From positions 1 to 35,611 of the forward strand of contig SHVZ01000031.1 in assembly GCA_009694025.1 (NCBI GenBank): a stretch of DNA of 35,611 bases, written 5' to 3'. This DNA is from Alphaproteobacteria bacterium (lineage in GTDB: Bacteria; Pseudomonadota; Alphaproteobacteria; SHVZ01). The position numbers were made by a program, and so were the translations under genes. How positions within the stretch are numbered: position 1 is the first letter of the stretch; each line of letters begins with the position of its first letter. The notes beneath the pieces are model-generated. The model saw only the letters and a program-made list of their open reading frames with translations. It was not told the DNA's origin and did no database searches. Shown here in pieces: positions 1 to 7,666 of this stretch.

Positions 1-242
1 CTAAGGGGCCTCGTGCCCCGTCGAACCCAGATCCGCAACCCCCAGCCGAGCCATCGACATCAAACCGCGCCAATCGGGTGCCACCATGCCGCTCGTCCGC
101 GACGCCCCAGCCCAGCTATCCCTTCGCATGGTGAATAGATCGGGCTAGCACCTCCGAGCCGACGGGTGAATTCACGCCCCCTTCCCGCAGCGGCCCCAGC
201 CGGCCATAATTGAGCCGTCCGCCCTCCAGGGAGTCCCCTCAG

Positions 243-1568
243 ATGACCGCGCAGAAAACCGCGCTGCCGAACGACCTCGAACCGTTCTGGATGCCGTTCA
301 CCGCCAACCGCCATTTCAAGGGGCGCCCCCGCCTCCTGGCCGAGGCGAAAGACATGCACTACACCACCGTCGACGGCCGGAAGATCCTGGACGCGACCGC
401 GGGCCTCTGGTGCGTGAACGCGGGGCACGGCCGGAAGCCGATCGTCGAGGCGGTGCAGAAGCAGGTCGCCAAGCTCGACTTCGCGCCGTCGTTCAACATG
501 GGGCATCCGCTCGCCTTCGAGCTCGCCGCGCGCCTCACCTCGATGCTGCCGGGCTACAGCCAGGTGTTCTTCACCAACTCCGGGTCCGAGTCGGTCGACA
601 CCGCGCTCAAGATCGCCGTCGCCTACCAGCGCGCGATCGGCCAGGGCACCCGTACCCGCCTGATCGGGCGCGAGCGCGGCTATCACGGCGTCGGCTTCGG
701 CGGCATGTCGGTCGGCGGCATGGTCGCCAACCGCAAGATGTGGGGCACCATGGTGCCCGGCGTGGATCACATCGGCCACACCCATAACCTCGAGAAGAAC
801 GCCTTCTCGAAAGGCCAGCCCGAATGGGGCATGCACCTCGCCGACGACCTCGAGCGGCTGGTGGCGCTGCACGACGCCTCGAACATCGCCGCCGTCATCG
901 TCGAGCCGGTCGCCGGATCGACCGGCGTGCTGGTGCCGCCGAAAGGCTATCTGCAGCGGCTCCGCCAGATCTGCGACAAGCACGGCATCCTGCTGATCTT
1001 CGACGAGGTCATCACCGGCTTCGGCCGGCTCGGCGCCAGCTTCGCGACCGAGTATTTCGGTGTGAAACCCGACCTTTTCACCGTCGCCAAGGGCATCAGC
1101 AACGCCACCATCCCGATGGGCGCCGTCTTCTGCCGGAAGGGCATCTACGATGCCTTCATGAACGGGCCGGAAGGCATGATCGAGATGTTCCATGGCTACA
1201 CCTACTCGGCCCATCCGGTCGCCTGCGCGGCGGCGCTCGCCACCATCGACCTCTATCGCGACGAAGGGCTGTTCGAGCGCGCGGCCGAGCTTTCGCCCTA
1301 CTGGCAGGAGGCGGTCCACAGCATGAAGGGTCTGCCCAACGTCATCGACATCCGCGACCTGGGCCTTACTGCCGGGATCGAGCTGGCGCCGCGCAAGGAT
1401 GCGGTCAGCGCCCGCGGGATGGACACGCACCTCCAGTGCTTCGAGAAGGGCGTGATGGTCCGCTTCGCCCTCGACACCATCTGCATGTCGCCGCCGCTGA
1501 TCATCCAGAAGTCCCAGATCGATCAGATCGTCGACACGGTATCGGGCGTCATCAAGACGCTGCACTAG
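243..1568 (+). CDS. Omega-amino acid:pyruvate aminotransferase (class III, PLP)
   Basis: Class III PLP-dependent aminotransferase of about 441 residues, a normal family length. It closely resembles beta-alanine/omega-amino-acid:pyruvate transaminases, which move the terminal amino group of an omega-amino acid or amine to pyruvate, giving alanine. Seen: the PLP-phosphate region TNSGSESVDTALK near residue 111, the PLP-ring aspartate in IFDEVITGFGR (D254), and the Schiff-base lysine in FTVAKGISNATIPMG (K283). The ATG at 243 is preferred over an in-frame TTG at 210 because AGGGAG at 228-233 lies about 9 bases before it. The gene stands alone, convergent with the phosphoesterase gene, so the natural substrate cannot be read from context. 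A putrescine- or taurine-type substrate is possible. Confidence 0.9.
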   Translation: MTAQKTALPNDLEPFWMPFTANRHFKGRPRLLAEAKDMHYTTVDGRKILDATAGLWCVNAGHGRKPIVEAVQKQVAKLDFAPSFNMGHPLAFELAARLTSMLPGYSQVFFTNSGSESVDTALKIAVAYQRAIGQGTRTRLIGRERGYHGVGFGGMSVGGMVANRKMWGTMVPGVDHIGHTHNLEKNAFSKGQPEWGMHLADDLERLVALHDASNIAAVIVEPVAGSTGVLVPPKGYLQRLRQICDKHGILLIFDEVITGFGRLGASFATEYFGVKPDLFTVAKGISNATIPMGAVFCRKGIYDAFMNGPEGMIEMFHGYTYSAHPVACAAALATIDLYRDEGLFERAAELSPYWQEAVHSMKGLPNVIDIRDLGLTAGIELAPRKDAVSARGMDTHLQCFEKGVMVRFALDTICMSPPLIIQKSQIDQIVDTVSGVIKTLH

Positions 1569-1577
1569 TCCGAAGGC

Positions 1578-1604
1578 GGCCCTCTCCCGGGGACGGAGAG
1601 GGCC
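1578..1604. terminator. Hairpin between convergent genes
   Basis: A perfect 10-bp stem (GGCCCTCTCC at 1578-1587 and its complement at 1595-1604) encloses a 7-base loop. It begins 9 bases after the aminotransferase stop and ends 8 bases before the stop of the facing phosphoesterase gene, so it could end transcription from both sides. There is no strong T-tract on either side, so termination is inferred. Confidence 0.5.
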
Positions 1605-1612
1605 CCTCGCGC

Positions 1613-2410
1613 TCAATACTGGAACGGATTGACCGGCTTTGCGTCGTCGACCGCCGCCAGGTGGCTGACGATGCCGCCGTCCTGCCAGAGATAGAACCCG
1701 ACATAGGGCGGCGTCTCGACCCAGCCGTGGATCCCGGCGTTGTGGATGTTGAGGGCTACCTCCGGCGCCGTCGCCGGACTCGAGCTGATCACCGTGCCGC
1801 ACCAGCGGCGCACGGTGGCTCGGTGCAGATGCCCGCAGACGACCCGTTCGACCTGCGGGTGCCGGCGGACGACCTCCCCCATCTCGGCCCCGCCGACGCA
1901 GGCATAGCCGTCCATTCTCACCATCCCGGTCGAATAGGGCGGATGGTGCATGAACAGGAGGGTCGGCCGGTCCCTGGCTTCACCCAGACGGGCATCGAGC
2001 CAGTCGAGACGGTCCTTACACATCAGGCCGCCGACCTTGCCCTGGTCGAGCGTGTCGAGACCGATCAGCCGGACCGGATGGCCCTCGACGACGTAGTGGA
2101 GGAAACCCGACCTCGGCAGGTAACCGTGGTCGGCATAGGCCGTCCGCAGGTTCTCCCGGTGGTCGTGGTTGCCCGGGATCAGGTAGGCCGGGATCTCCAG
2201 CCGGCCGAGGACCCGCCGGAGGTTGGCGTACTCCTCCGGCTTGCCGAAGTCGACGAGGTCGCCGGTGACCAGCGCCAGGTCGGGCCGCGGGCGGAAGGCG
2301 TTGAGGTAGTCGACCGCGCTGGCGAGCCTCTGCGCGGTGTCGATGCGGCCGGAAAAGGCGAGCTCGCCCTCGGTGCGGAGGTGCAGGTCGGTGATGTGGG
2401 CGATCAGCAT
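1613..2410 (-). CDS. Calcineurin-like metallophosphoesterase, CpdA / class III cyclic nucleotide phosphodiesterase type
   Basis: A 265-residue metallophosphoesterase with the full set of di-metal motifs in order: DLHL near residue 8, GDLVDFG near 51, GNHDHR near 82, MHHPP near 155 and GHLH near 194. Members of this CpdA/Rv0805/GpdQ group hydrolyse 3',5'-cAMP or related phosphodiesters in the cytoplasm. The N-terminus begins directly with the first beta-strand (MLIAHITDLHL), as in CpdA. No signal peptide is visible. The gene is a single cistron on the minus strand, divergent from a small lipoprotein gene, so context gives no substrate. A cAMP phosphodiesterase is the best guess; a glycerophosphodiesterase is the main alternative. 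Confidence 0.82.
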   Translation of the reverse strand: MLIAHITDLHLRTEGELAFSGRIDTAQRLASAVDYLNAFRPRPDLALVTGDLVDFGKPEEYANLRRVLGRLEIPAYLIPGNHDHRENLRTAYADHGYLPRSGFLHYVVEGHPVRLIGLDTLDQGKVGGLMCKDRLDWLDARLGEARDRPTLLFMHHPPYSTGMVRMDGYACVGGAEMGEVVRRHPQVERVVCGHLHRATVRRWCGTVISSSPATAPEVALNIHNAGIHGWVETPPYVGFYLWQDGGIVSHLAAVDDAKPVNPFQY

Positions 2411-2525
2411 CTGGGAGCCTGTCTGAGTAATGGCCCGGCCCTTGCAGTTGGCAGGGGGCGATGTCGGCCGGCACTATACCAATGGCCGGCCGGACGTCCC
2501 AGGCTTGCCCGGAGCGACTCAGCCG

Positions 2526-2918
2526 ATGACACCTTCCCTGCGCCGCGCCCTGTTGTCGACCCTGCCGCTGGTGCCGCTCGCGGCCTGCGCCGACAACCCG
2601 GTCTCCCGCTACTTCGAATGGCAGAAGCACGCCGAGGTGGTCGAATTCGCCCCGGAGCCGCTCTACTGCTATCGCACGCTCGCCCGTTCGGACTGCTTCG
2701 CCCAGCCGCTCGACCGGCGCGAATCCAACCGCATCGTCAGCTACTACGGTTCGGCGCCCGGGCGCGTCGTGCCCGCGCCGCCGCCTCCCCGGGACAAGGT
2801 CGGCGCGGTGGTCGACCATCCGCCGCTGATGGTTCCGCGCGAGAAGGTCGAGTCGGAGCCCTTGCCGCCGACCCCGCGCTCGCAGCCCCTGGTCCCGGCC
2901 GACTCCCGCACCGACTGA
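2526..2918 (+). CDS. Small proline-rich lipoprotein of unknown function
   Basis: A 130-residue protein with a clear lipoprotein signal peptide: positively charged start (MTPSLRR), hydrophobic core and lipobox LAAC, with the lipidated cysteine near residue 20. The mature part has a Tyr/Cys/Arg-containing segment (YFEWQKHAEVVEFAPEPLYCY, residues about 28-48), then a proline-rich tail. The mature region has further cysteines, in LYCYRTLARSDCF. The tail suggests an extended periplasmic linker. I do not recognise a named domain. The ATG at 2526 is chosen because the signal peptide starts there; the in-frame upstream extension to 2430 has no signal-like character. It lies 43 bases before the heptose phosphatase gene on the same strand. 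Confidence 0.65.
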   Translation: MTPSLRRALLSTLPLVPLAACADNPVSRYFEWQKHAEVVEFAPEPLYCYRTLARSDCFAQPLDRRESNRIVSYYGSAPGRVVPAPPPPRDKVGAVVDHPPLMVPREKVESEPLPPTPRSQPLVPADSRTD

Positions 2919-2961
2919 TCGACGCTAGCAATGACGCCGTCCGGTCGGCTATGACCGGGGC

Positions 2962-3561
2962 ATGATCGCCGGGACGAAGCTGCCGGGCGACCCGGCAAGC
3001 CTTGCCCAGCCGGTCCGCCGTATCCTCTCGACCCGTCCGTCGGGGATCGCCGGCAGCGCCGCGGTCTTCCTCGACCGGGACGGCGTCCTCAACCGCGACC
3101 TCGACTACGTCCATTCGCCCGACCGCTTCGAGCCGGTGCCGGGCGCGGCCGAGGCGATCGCCTGGCTCAACGCCGGCGGCCGCAAGGTCGTCTTCGTCAC
3201 CAACCAGGGGGGGATCGGCCGCGGCTACTACAGCGAGGACCAGCTCACCCGGTTCACCCGCTGGATCGAGGCCTGGCTGGCCGAGCGCGGCGCGCTCATC
3301 GAGGCGACCTACTACTGCCCGCATCATCCGACCGAAGGACTCGGCGACTATCTGCAAGTCTGCGGCTGCCGGAAGCCCCGGCCCGGCATGATCCAGGCCG
3401 CGGTCGGCGAGCTCGCCCTCGATCCCGCCCGCTGCCTGCTGATCGGCGATCAGGCGACCGACGTGGCGGCGGCCGAGGCCGCCGGGATTCCGGGCCACCT
3501 CTTCGACGGCGGCGACCTGCTCGCCTTCGTCCGTCTGCTCGCGCTTCACGCCTTGCCCTGA
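2962..3561 (+). CDS. gmhB: D-glycero-D-manno-heptose-1,7-bisphosphate 7-phosphatase (GmhB-like HAD phosphatase)
   Basis: A HAD-family histidinol-phosphatase/GmhB-type enzyme, 199 residues. It removes the 7-phosphate from heptose bisphosphate in the ADP-heptose branch that feeds lipopolysaccharide core synthesis. Seen: the nucleophile motif FLDRDGVLNRD near residue 36, motif II VFVTNQGGIGRG near 76, a Zn-binding loop made of CPHHP and CGC (residues about 115-135), the lysine of RKPRPGM, and the acidic motif GDQATD near 160. The zinc loop separates GmhB from most other HAD enzymes, but histidinol-phosphate phosphatases share it. The neighbouring glycosyltransferase genes, including a GT9 heptosyltransferase, support the heptose role. 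The first 30 residues before the HAD core are unusual, and an internal start is possible. Confidence 0.8.
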   Translation: MIAGTKLPGDPASLAQPVRRILSTRPSGIAGSAAVFLDRDGVLNRDLDYVHSPDRFEPVPGAAEAIAWLNAGGRKVVFVTNQGGIGRGYYSEDQLTRFTRWIEAWLAERGALIEATYYCPHHPTEGLGDYLQVCGCRKPRPGMIQAAVGELALDPARCLLIGDQATDVAAAEAAGIPGHLFDGGDLLAFVRLLALHALP

Positions 3562-3564
3562 CCT

Positions 3565-3579
3565 GCGCCCTCCGGGCGC
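3565..3579. terminator. Short hairpin between convergent gmhB and glycosyltransferase genes
   Basis: GCGCCC, a 3-base loop TCC, then GGGCGC, lying 4 bases after the gmhB stop and 3 bases before the stop of the facing gene. An outer pair ACCT/AGGT (3561-3564 and 3585-3588) could extend the structure. There is no T-tract, so a bidirectional terminator role is only likely. Confidence 0.35.
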
Positions 3580-3582
3580 CGT

Positions 3583-4626
3583 TCAGGTGGAGCCTCTGCG
3601 CTCCGACAGCATCCGTTCGAACAGCGCCTTGTAGCTGGCAACGACTGCCGCCTCGGTGAATTCCGCTTCGTAGCGTCGCCGTCCGTTGGCGACGAGGCGT
3701 GCCCGGAGATCGGCGTCGCCGAGGAGGCGGCGGATCGCCGCTGCCAGCCCCGGCGCGTCGTCGATCGGCACCAGGAGGCCGTCGGTGCCGTCCTCGATCA
3801 GCGCGCCGGGACCGGCCGAGCGCGTGGCGACCAGCGGAACCTTAGCCGCCCAGGCCTCGATCGAGACGATGCCGAAGGGCTCGTAGCGGGAAGGGAAGAC
3901 GCAGAGGTCGGCGGTCGCCAGGAGGTCGAGGCGGTCGTCGCGCCAGCCGAGCAGGCGGACCCGGTCGCCGAGCCCGAGTCGATGGATCTGCCCCTCCAGC
4001 ACCGGGCGGAGCGCGCCCTCGCCGGCGATCCGGAGCTGCGCCCCCGGCACCTCGGCGATCGCGTCGATCAGGACGTCAAAGGCCTTGGCCGGATGAAGGC
4101 GGCCGAGCGCCAGCAGCAGCGGCGCCTCGTCGCCGGCGCCGAGCGTCTTGCGTTCGAGACGGCGCCCCTCTCCGTCCGGCGCGTAGGCGCGCAGGATGTG
4201 GGCACGGCCGGCCGGCCAGCCCGCGGCGACGATGTGGGCCCGCATGTCGGCGCTCATGCCGGCCAGGTGATCGCAGTGCCGGAAGTATTTCAGGTCGTAG
4301 AAGCCGCCGAGCCATCCCAGGCCGGCGTAGGCGCCGGGCTTGAGGAAGCTCGCCGCCCGCCTCATCCAGGCCATGACGATGTCCGGCTTGTAGCCGTCGA
4401 TCGCCCTCGCCAAGCCGAACCGGGTCTTGAGATCGATCCAGCGGGCGGCGAAGGGAAGCTCGATCGGCTCGATGCCGCCGGCCCGCAAAAGCGCGGCACG
4501 TGCCGGATCGCGGCGGATCACCACGCGCTGGTCGAGCCCGGCGCGCCTGAGCGCCAGGACGGTGTCGACGAAGCAGGTTTCGGCGCCGCCGTGGCGCGCG
4601 CCGGCCATCACCTGCAACACCCGCAT
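3583..4626 (-). CDS. GT4-family glycosyltransferase
   Basis: A 347-residue GT-B fold glycosyltransferase that retains anomeric configuration. The N-terminal domain opens with RVLQVMAGARHGGAETCFVD, where GGAET is the usual acceptor-side loop. The C-terminal domain has LLLALGRLHPAKAFDVLIDA near residue 190 and the EX7E nucleotide-sugar motif in SRYEPFGIVSIEAWAAKVP. The start codon shares one base with the stop of the upstream glycosyltransferase (TGATG at 4626), so the two are translationally coupled. The order GT9-GT4-GT4, beside gmhB, points to lipopolysaccharide core or O-chain assembly at the inner face of the inner membrane. Sugar and acceptor cannot be read from sequence. A longer open frame continues upstream to 5331 but lies inside the next gene. 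Confidence 0.85.
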   Translation of the reverse strand: MRVLQVMAGARHGGAETCFVDTVLALRRAGLDQRVVIRRDPARAALLRAGGIEPIELPFAARWIDLKTRFGLARAIDGYKPDIVMAWMRRAASFLKPGAYAGLGWLGGFYDLKYFRHCDHLAGMSADMRAHIVAAGWPAGRAHILRAYAPDGEGRRLERKTLGAGDEAPLLLALGRLHPAKAFDVLIDAIAEVPGAQLRIAGEGALRPVLEGQIHRLGLGDRVRLLGWRDDRLDLLATADLCVFPSRYEPFGIVSIEAWAAKVPLVATRSAGPGALIEDGTDGLLVPIDDAPGLAAAIRRLLGDADLRARLVANGRRRYEAEFTEAAVVASYKALFERMLSERRGST

Positions 4627-5648
4627 CAGATCAGTTTCTCGAAGGCCGAGGCGGCCTCGTCCCAGCCCCAGCCGCGCTGGCGCTCGAGCGCGCGGCGGCT
4701 CATCCGCCGCCACAGGCGATCGTCGGCGAGAAGCGCCAGCGCCCTGTCGGCGAACTGCCGCTCGTCGCCCTCGACGAAGCCGGTCTCGCCGTCGAGCACG
4801 CGCTCGGGCACGCATCCGAGCGTGCCGACCACCGCCGGCACGCCCGCCGCCTGCGCCTCGGCGACGGCGAGGCAGAAGGTCTCCTCCTTGTCGCCGCGAT
4901 AGACCAGCACGCGTGCGGCGCGCATCTCGTCGGCGAGCACGGCCTTCGACACCGGCGGGCGCAGGACGACGCCGCGGTCGGCGAGCTGCCGGGCGTATTC
5001 CAGCAACGGCTCCATCTCGCGCGCCTTGGCGCCGCCGTAGACCGACGCACCCGAGAAGATGTGCAGCTCGGCGGTCGGCAGCCGCGGATGGATGTGCTGG
5101 GCCCAGAGGGTGAGCAGCCAATCGAGACCCCGGAGCGGATTGGAGACGAACAGCGCCCGCGGCGGCGGCGGCTCGTCGGCCGGCTCGCTTTCGAGGAAGG
5201 CGCTGGAGACGCCGAGCGGAATGACGACGCGGCCGCCATCGGGGGCCCAGGCCGGATAGGTGTCGGCGTGATAGAGCGAGGAGAAGACGACGACCGGCTT
5301 CCAGCGGAACAGCTTGGAGAGGTAGCGCCACTTCAAGAGATAGCGCGCCGGGTTATGGATCCAGAACAGGCGGCGGCGCGCACGCGGCACCATCGGCAGG
5401 AGGCCGTGGGCGCGGTTGGCGATATAGAGATCGGCCGAGTGCGGGACGCCGGCCTCGAGCGGCGCCCAGTCGATGCCCACCTCGCGCATCGGCTCGATGC
5501 AACGGTTGCGCACGGAGACGTCATGGCCGCGGCGTGCGAGCGCGAAGGCGAGCGAGGTGAATGCCGTCTCGGCGCCGCCGAGCGGACCCTGGGAAAGGCT
5601 CCGCGCATCGAAGCGGAGACCGTCATCGGTCATGACGATATGCGCCAT
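4626..5648 (-). CDS. GT4-family glycosyltransferase
   Basis: A 340-residue GT-B glycosyltransferase. It starts with a beta-strand AHIVMTDDG and the loop QGPLGGAETAF. The C-terminal donor domain carries ALFVSNPLRGLDWLL near residue 180 and the EX7E motif in KEETFCLAVAEAQAAGVPAV. Two starts are possible: ATG at 5648, which keeps the first strand of the fold, and ATG at 5633, which makes a 4-base ATGA overlap with the upstream heptosyltransferase stop at 5630. I prefer 5648 because the fold needs AHIV. It is the middle gene of a three-gene coupled operon (GT9, GT4, GT4). Role inferred: addition of a core or O-chain sugar. Confidence 0.82.
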   Translation of the reverse strand: MAHIVMTDDGLRFDARSLSQGPLGGAETAFTSLAFALARRGHDVSVRNRCIEPMREVGIDWAPLEAGVPHSADLYIANRAHGLLPMVPRARRRLFWIHNPARYLLKWRYLSKLFRWKPVVVFSSLYHADTYPAWAPDGGRVVIPLGVSSAFLESEPADEPPPPRALFVSNPLRGLDWLLTLWAQHIHPRLPTAELHIFSGASVYGGAKAREMEPLLEYARQLADRGVVLRPPVSKAVLADEMRAARVLVYRGDKEETFCLAVAEAQAAGVPAVVGTLGCVPERVLDGETGFVEGDERQFADRALALLADDRLWRRMSRRALERQRGWGWDEAASAFEKLI

Positions 5649-6613
5649 CCGCCTGCTTCCTCGACCGTGCCCGCCAGTTCCCGTGCAACCCGCTCGACCT
5701 CGTCGACCGTAAGGCCGTCCATCAACGTCCCCGAGGTCCGATGGTCGAAGGCCGGGCCGGCCATCAGCTCCTCGGGCGTCTCGGGCGTGCGCGCCACCGC
5801 CGTCCACCGTCCCCAGGGACGGTAGCGCTCGACCGGGCTCGGACCGAAGAGGCCGACGGTCGGCATCCCGACCGCCGCCGCCACATGCATCAGACCCGAA
5901 TCATTGCCGACGAACAAGCGGCAGCGTTCCAGGCACGCGGCGGCCTCCAGCGGGTCGACGCGGCCGACCAGATCCAGCCGCCGCCCGGCCGGGAGCGTCT
6001 CCAGTACCGGGCGGATCGCCGCCGCCTCGCCTGCCGCGCCGAACACGGCGACGCGCGCCGCGGCGAGCGGCCCGGACCGCGTGAGCCGCTCGGCGAGCTC
6101 GGCGAAGCGTTCGGCCCGCCAGGTCTTGGCCCGCCAGTTCGCCGCCGGGCCCAGCGCCAGGACCGGCACACCATCGGGGATCAGCGCCTCAGCCGTCGAC
6201 CGTTCCTTGGGCCCGAGCCAGAGCCGCGGCGGCGGCGGCGATTCGCCGCGGCCGACCAGGCGGCCCAGCTCCTCGACCCGATGTTCCCGCCGCCGCCCCT
6301 TGCCGAGCACCAGGCGCTCGGAGGCGAGGACGAGATAGGCGAGCGCCGAGCCCCGGAGATCGACGACGAGATGCCAGGGACGGACGACCGTACGGGCCCA
6401 GAGGCCGAGCCAATGGGCGCCGTCCGGCCGCTTGGTCAGCACGTGGAGCCGCTCGAGCCCAGGGAGGTTGCGGAAGAGCGGCGCTGCGACCGGCCCGGCC
6501 GCGACGGTGACCCGGGCGCCCGGTAGCCGCTCCAGGCAATCGGCGAGGACCCCTGATGACAGCACGGCATCGCCGAGCCGGGTCGAGGTGATGAACAGAA
6601 AGGAGGCCGGCAT
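5630..6613 (-). CDS. GT9-family heptosyltransferase-like glycosyltransferase
   Basis: A 327-residue ADP-heptose:LPS heptosyltransferase-family (GT9) protein. The N-terminus has SFLFITSTRLGDAVLSSGVL, matching the family start in which a glycine/aspartate pair follows an arginine. The C-terminal domain has LALGPAANWRAKTWRAERFA near residue 150 and the GT9 signature GNDSGLMHVAAAVGMPTVGL followed by FGPSPVERYRPWG. The start at 6613 places the family's first strand at residue 3; the frame stays open further upstream but that part has no family character. It is first in the operon with two GT4 genes and lies close to a gmhB-type gene, so transfer of a heptose to lipid A-Kdo or core is the likely job. 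It is divergent from the ygfZ gene. Confidence 0.85.
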   Translation of the reverse strand: MPASFLFITSTRLGDAVLSSGVLADCLERLPGARVTVAAGPVAAPLFRNLPGLERLHVLTKRPDGAHWLGLWARTVVRPWHLVVDLRGSALAYLVLASERLVLGKGRRREHRVEELGRLVGRGESPPPPRLWLGPKERSTAEALIPDGVPVLALGPAANWRAKTWRAERFAELAERLTRSGPLAAARVAVFGAAGEAAAIRPVLETLPAGRRLDLVGRVDPLEAAACLERCRLFVGNDSGLMHVAAAVGMPTVGLFGPSPVERYRPWGRWTAVARTPETPEELMAGPAFDHRTSGTLMDGLTVDEVERVARELAGTVEEAGGWRISS

Positions 6614-6701
6614 CGGCCGGCTTATAGGGCCCGCAGCCCGCGCTTGCAAAGGAGCGCCGGCCGGGCCACGTGGTAGGATGTCAGCGGCTGGAGGGCTCGC
6701 C

Positions 6702-7592
6702 ATGGACCGTTACGTCTTCCTCGAGGAGCGCGGCCTCGTCACCGTCGCCGGCGAGGATCGAAGCGCATTCCTGCAGGGATTGGTCTCCAACGACGTCGCC
6801 AAGGTCACGCCCGGCCGCACGGTCTATTCGGCGTTCCTCACCGCCCAGGGCAGGTTCCTGCACGACTTCTTCATCATCGACATGGGAGAGATGCTGATGC
6901 TCGACTGCGAGCGGAGCCGGGCCGACGACCTGAGGAAGCGCCTCTCGCTCTACAGGCTTCGGTCCCGCGTCATGCTCGGCAACGTCAGCGACGAGTACCG
7001 CGTCTTCGCCGCGTTCGGCCCGACGGTCGCCGAGAAGCTGCGGCTCACCGAGCCCGGCCAGGCGATGGAGTATGCCGGCGGCATCGCCTATCTCGATCCG
7101 CGCCTCGCCGACATGGGCGTGCGTGTGCTGCTCCACGGCGGGCTCGGCGAGGATCCGCTGATTGCGCTCGGCTGCGTCCGCGCCGACCCTGAGGCGTATC
7201 ACGCGCTCCGCATCGCCAAGGGGCTTCCCGACGGAAGCCGCGACCTGCCGGTCGAGAAGGCGATCCTGCTCGAGAACGGCTTCGATGAGCTGCGTGGCAT
7301 CGACTGGAACAAGGGTTGCTACATCGGCCAGGAGCTGACGGCGCGCACCAAGCACCGCGGCCTGGTGAGGAAGCGCCTGATGCCGGTCGAGGTCGAGGGG
7401 CCGCTGCCGGCCTCCGGCACCGAGATCATCTTCGACGGCAAGGAGGCGGGCGAGATGCGCTCGGGCCAGGGCAAGCGCGCGCTGGCGCTGCTCCGCCTGG
7501 AAGCGGTCGAGAAGGCGCTCGCCGAGGGTCGGCCGATGACCGCCGGCGAGGCCAAGCTCACGCCGGTCAAGCCCGGCTGGGCGGTATTCTGA
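6702..7592 (+). CDS. ygfZ: Folate-binding YgfZ/GcvT-fold protein (Fe-S cluster maintenance)
   Basis: A 296-residue protein of the YgfZ/IBA57 family, a tetrahydrofolate-binding relative of GcvT that helps assemble or repair certain Fe-S enzymes. Seen: the N-terminal segment AFLQGLVSNDVAKVTPGRTV and the family signature KGCYIGQELTARTKHRG, with the conserved cysteine near residue 206. The ATG at 6702 is the last good start before the conserved N-terminus; upstream in-frame codons have no family character. It is divergent from the GT9 gene and followed by a 74-base gap to the next gene on the same strand. It is a housekeeping gene with no visible link to the surrounding sugar genes. Confidence 0.9.
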   Translation: MDRYVFLEERGLVTVAGEDRSAFLQGLVSNDVAKVTPGRTVYSAFLTAQGRFLHDFFIIDMGEMLMLDCERSRADDLRKRLSLYRLRSRVMLGNVSDEYRVFAAFGPTVAEKLRLTEPGQAMEYAGGIAYLDPRLADMGVRVLLHGGLGEDPLIALGCVRADPEAYHALRIAKGLPDGSRDLPVEKAILLENGFDELRGIDWNKGCYIGQELTARTKHRGLVRKRLMPVEVEGPLPASGTEIIFDGKEAGEMRSGQGKRALALLRLEAVEKALAEGRPMTAGEAKLTPVKPGWAVF

Positions 7593-7666
7593 ACGGCTAG
7601 GCGGCACCATCGGCTTTCCGTTTCAAGCCGGCGAGGAGTCCCCTATCCTCGGCCGCTCAAGAGCCC

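Noticed and set aside
5-19. Small hairpin GGGGC/GCCCC at the left edge
   Set aside because: Only 5 bp with no T-run and no gene visible beside it; positions 1-242 otherwise show no supported feature.
60-1802. Long open frame on the minus strand across the aminotransferase gene
   Set aside because: It is antisense to a well-conserved enzyme and its translation is rich in Arg, Gly, Asp and His without any domain, as expected from a G+C-rich third-position shadow.
824-2965. Long open frame on the plus strand through the aminotransferase, phosphoesterase and lipoprotein genes
   Set aside because: It is in another frame of three well-supported genes and has Arg/Ala/Pro-rich, domain-free content.
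5631-5633. ATG at 5633 as the start of the middle glycosyltransferase (4-base ATGA overlap)
   Set aside because: It would remove AHIV, the first beta-strand of the GT-B fold. The upstream ATG at 5648 keeps it, so I used that one while noting the overlap.
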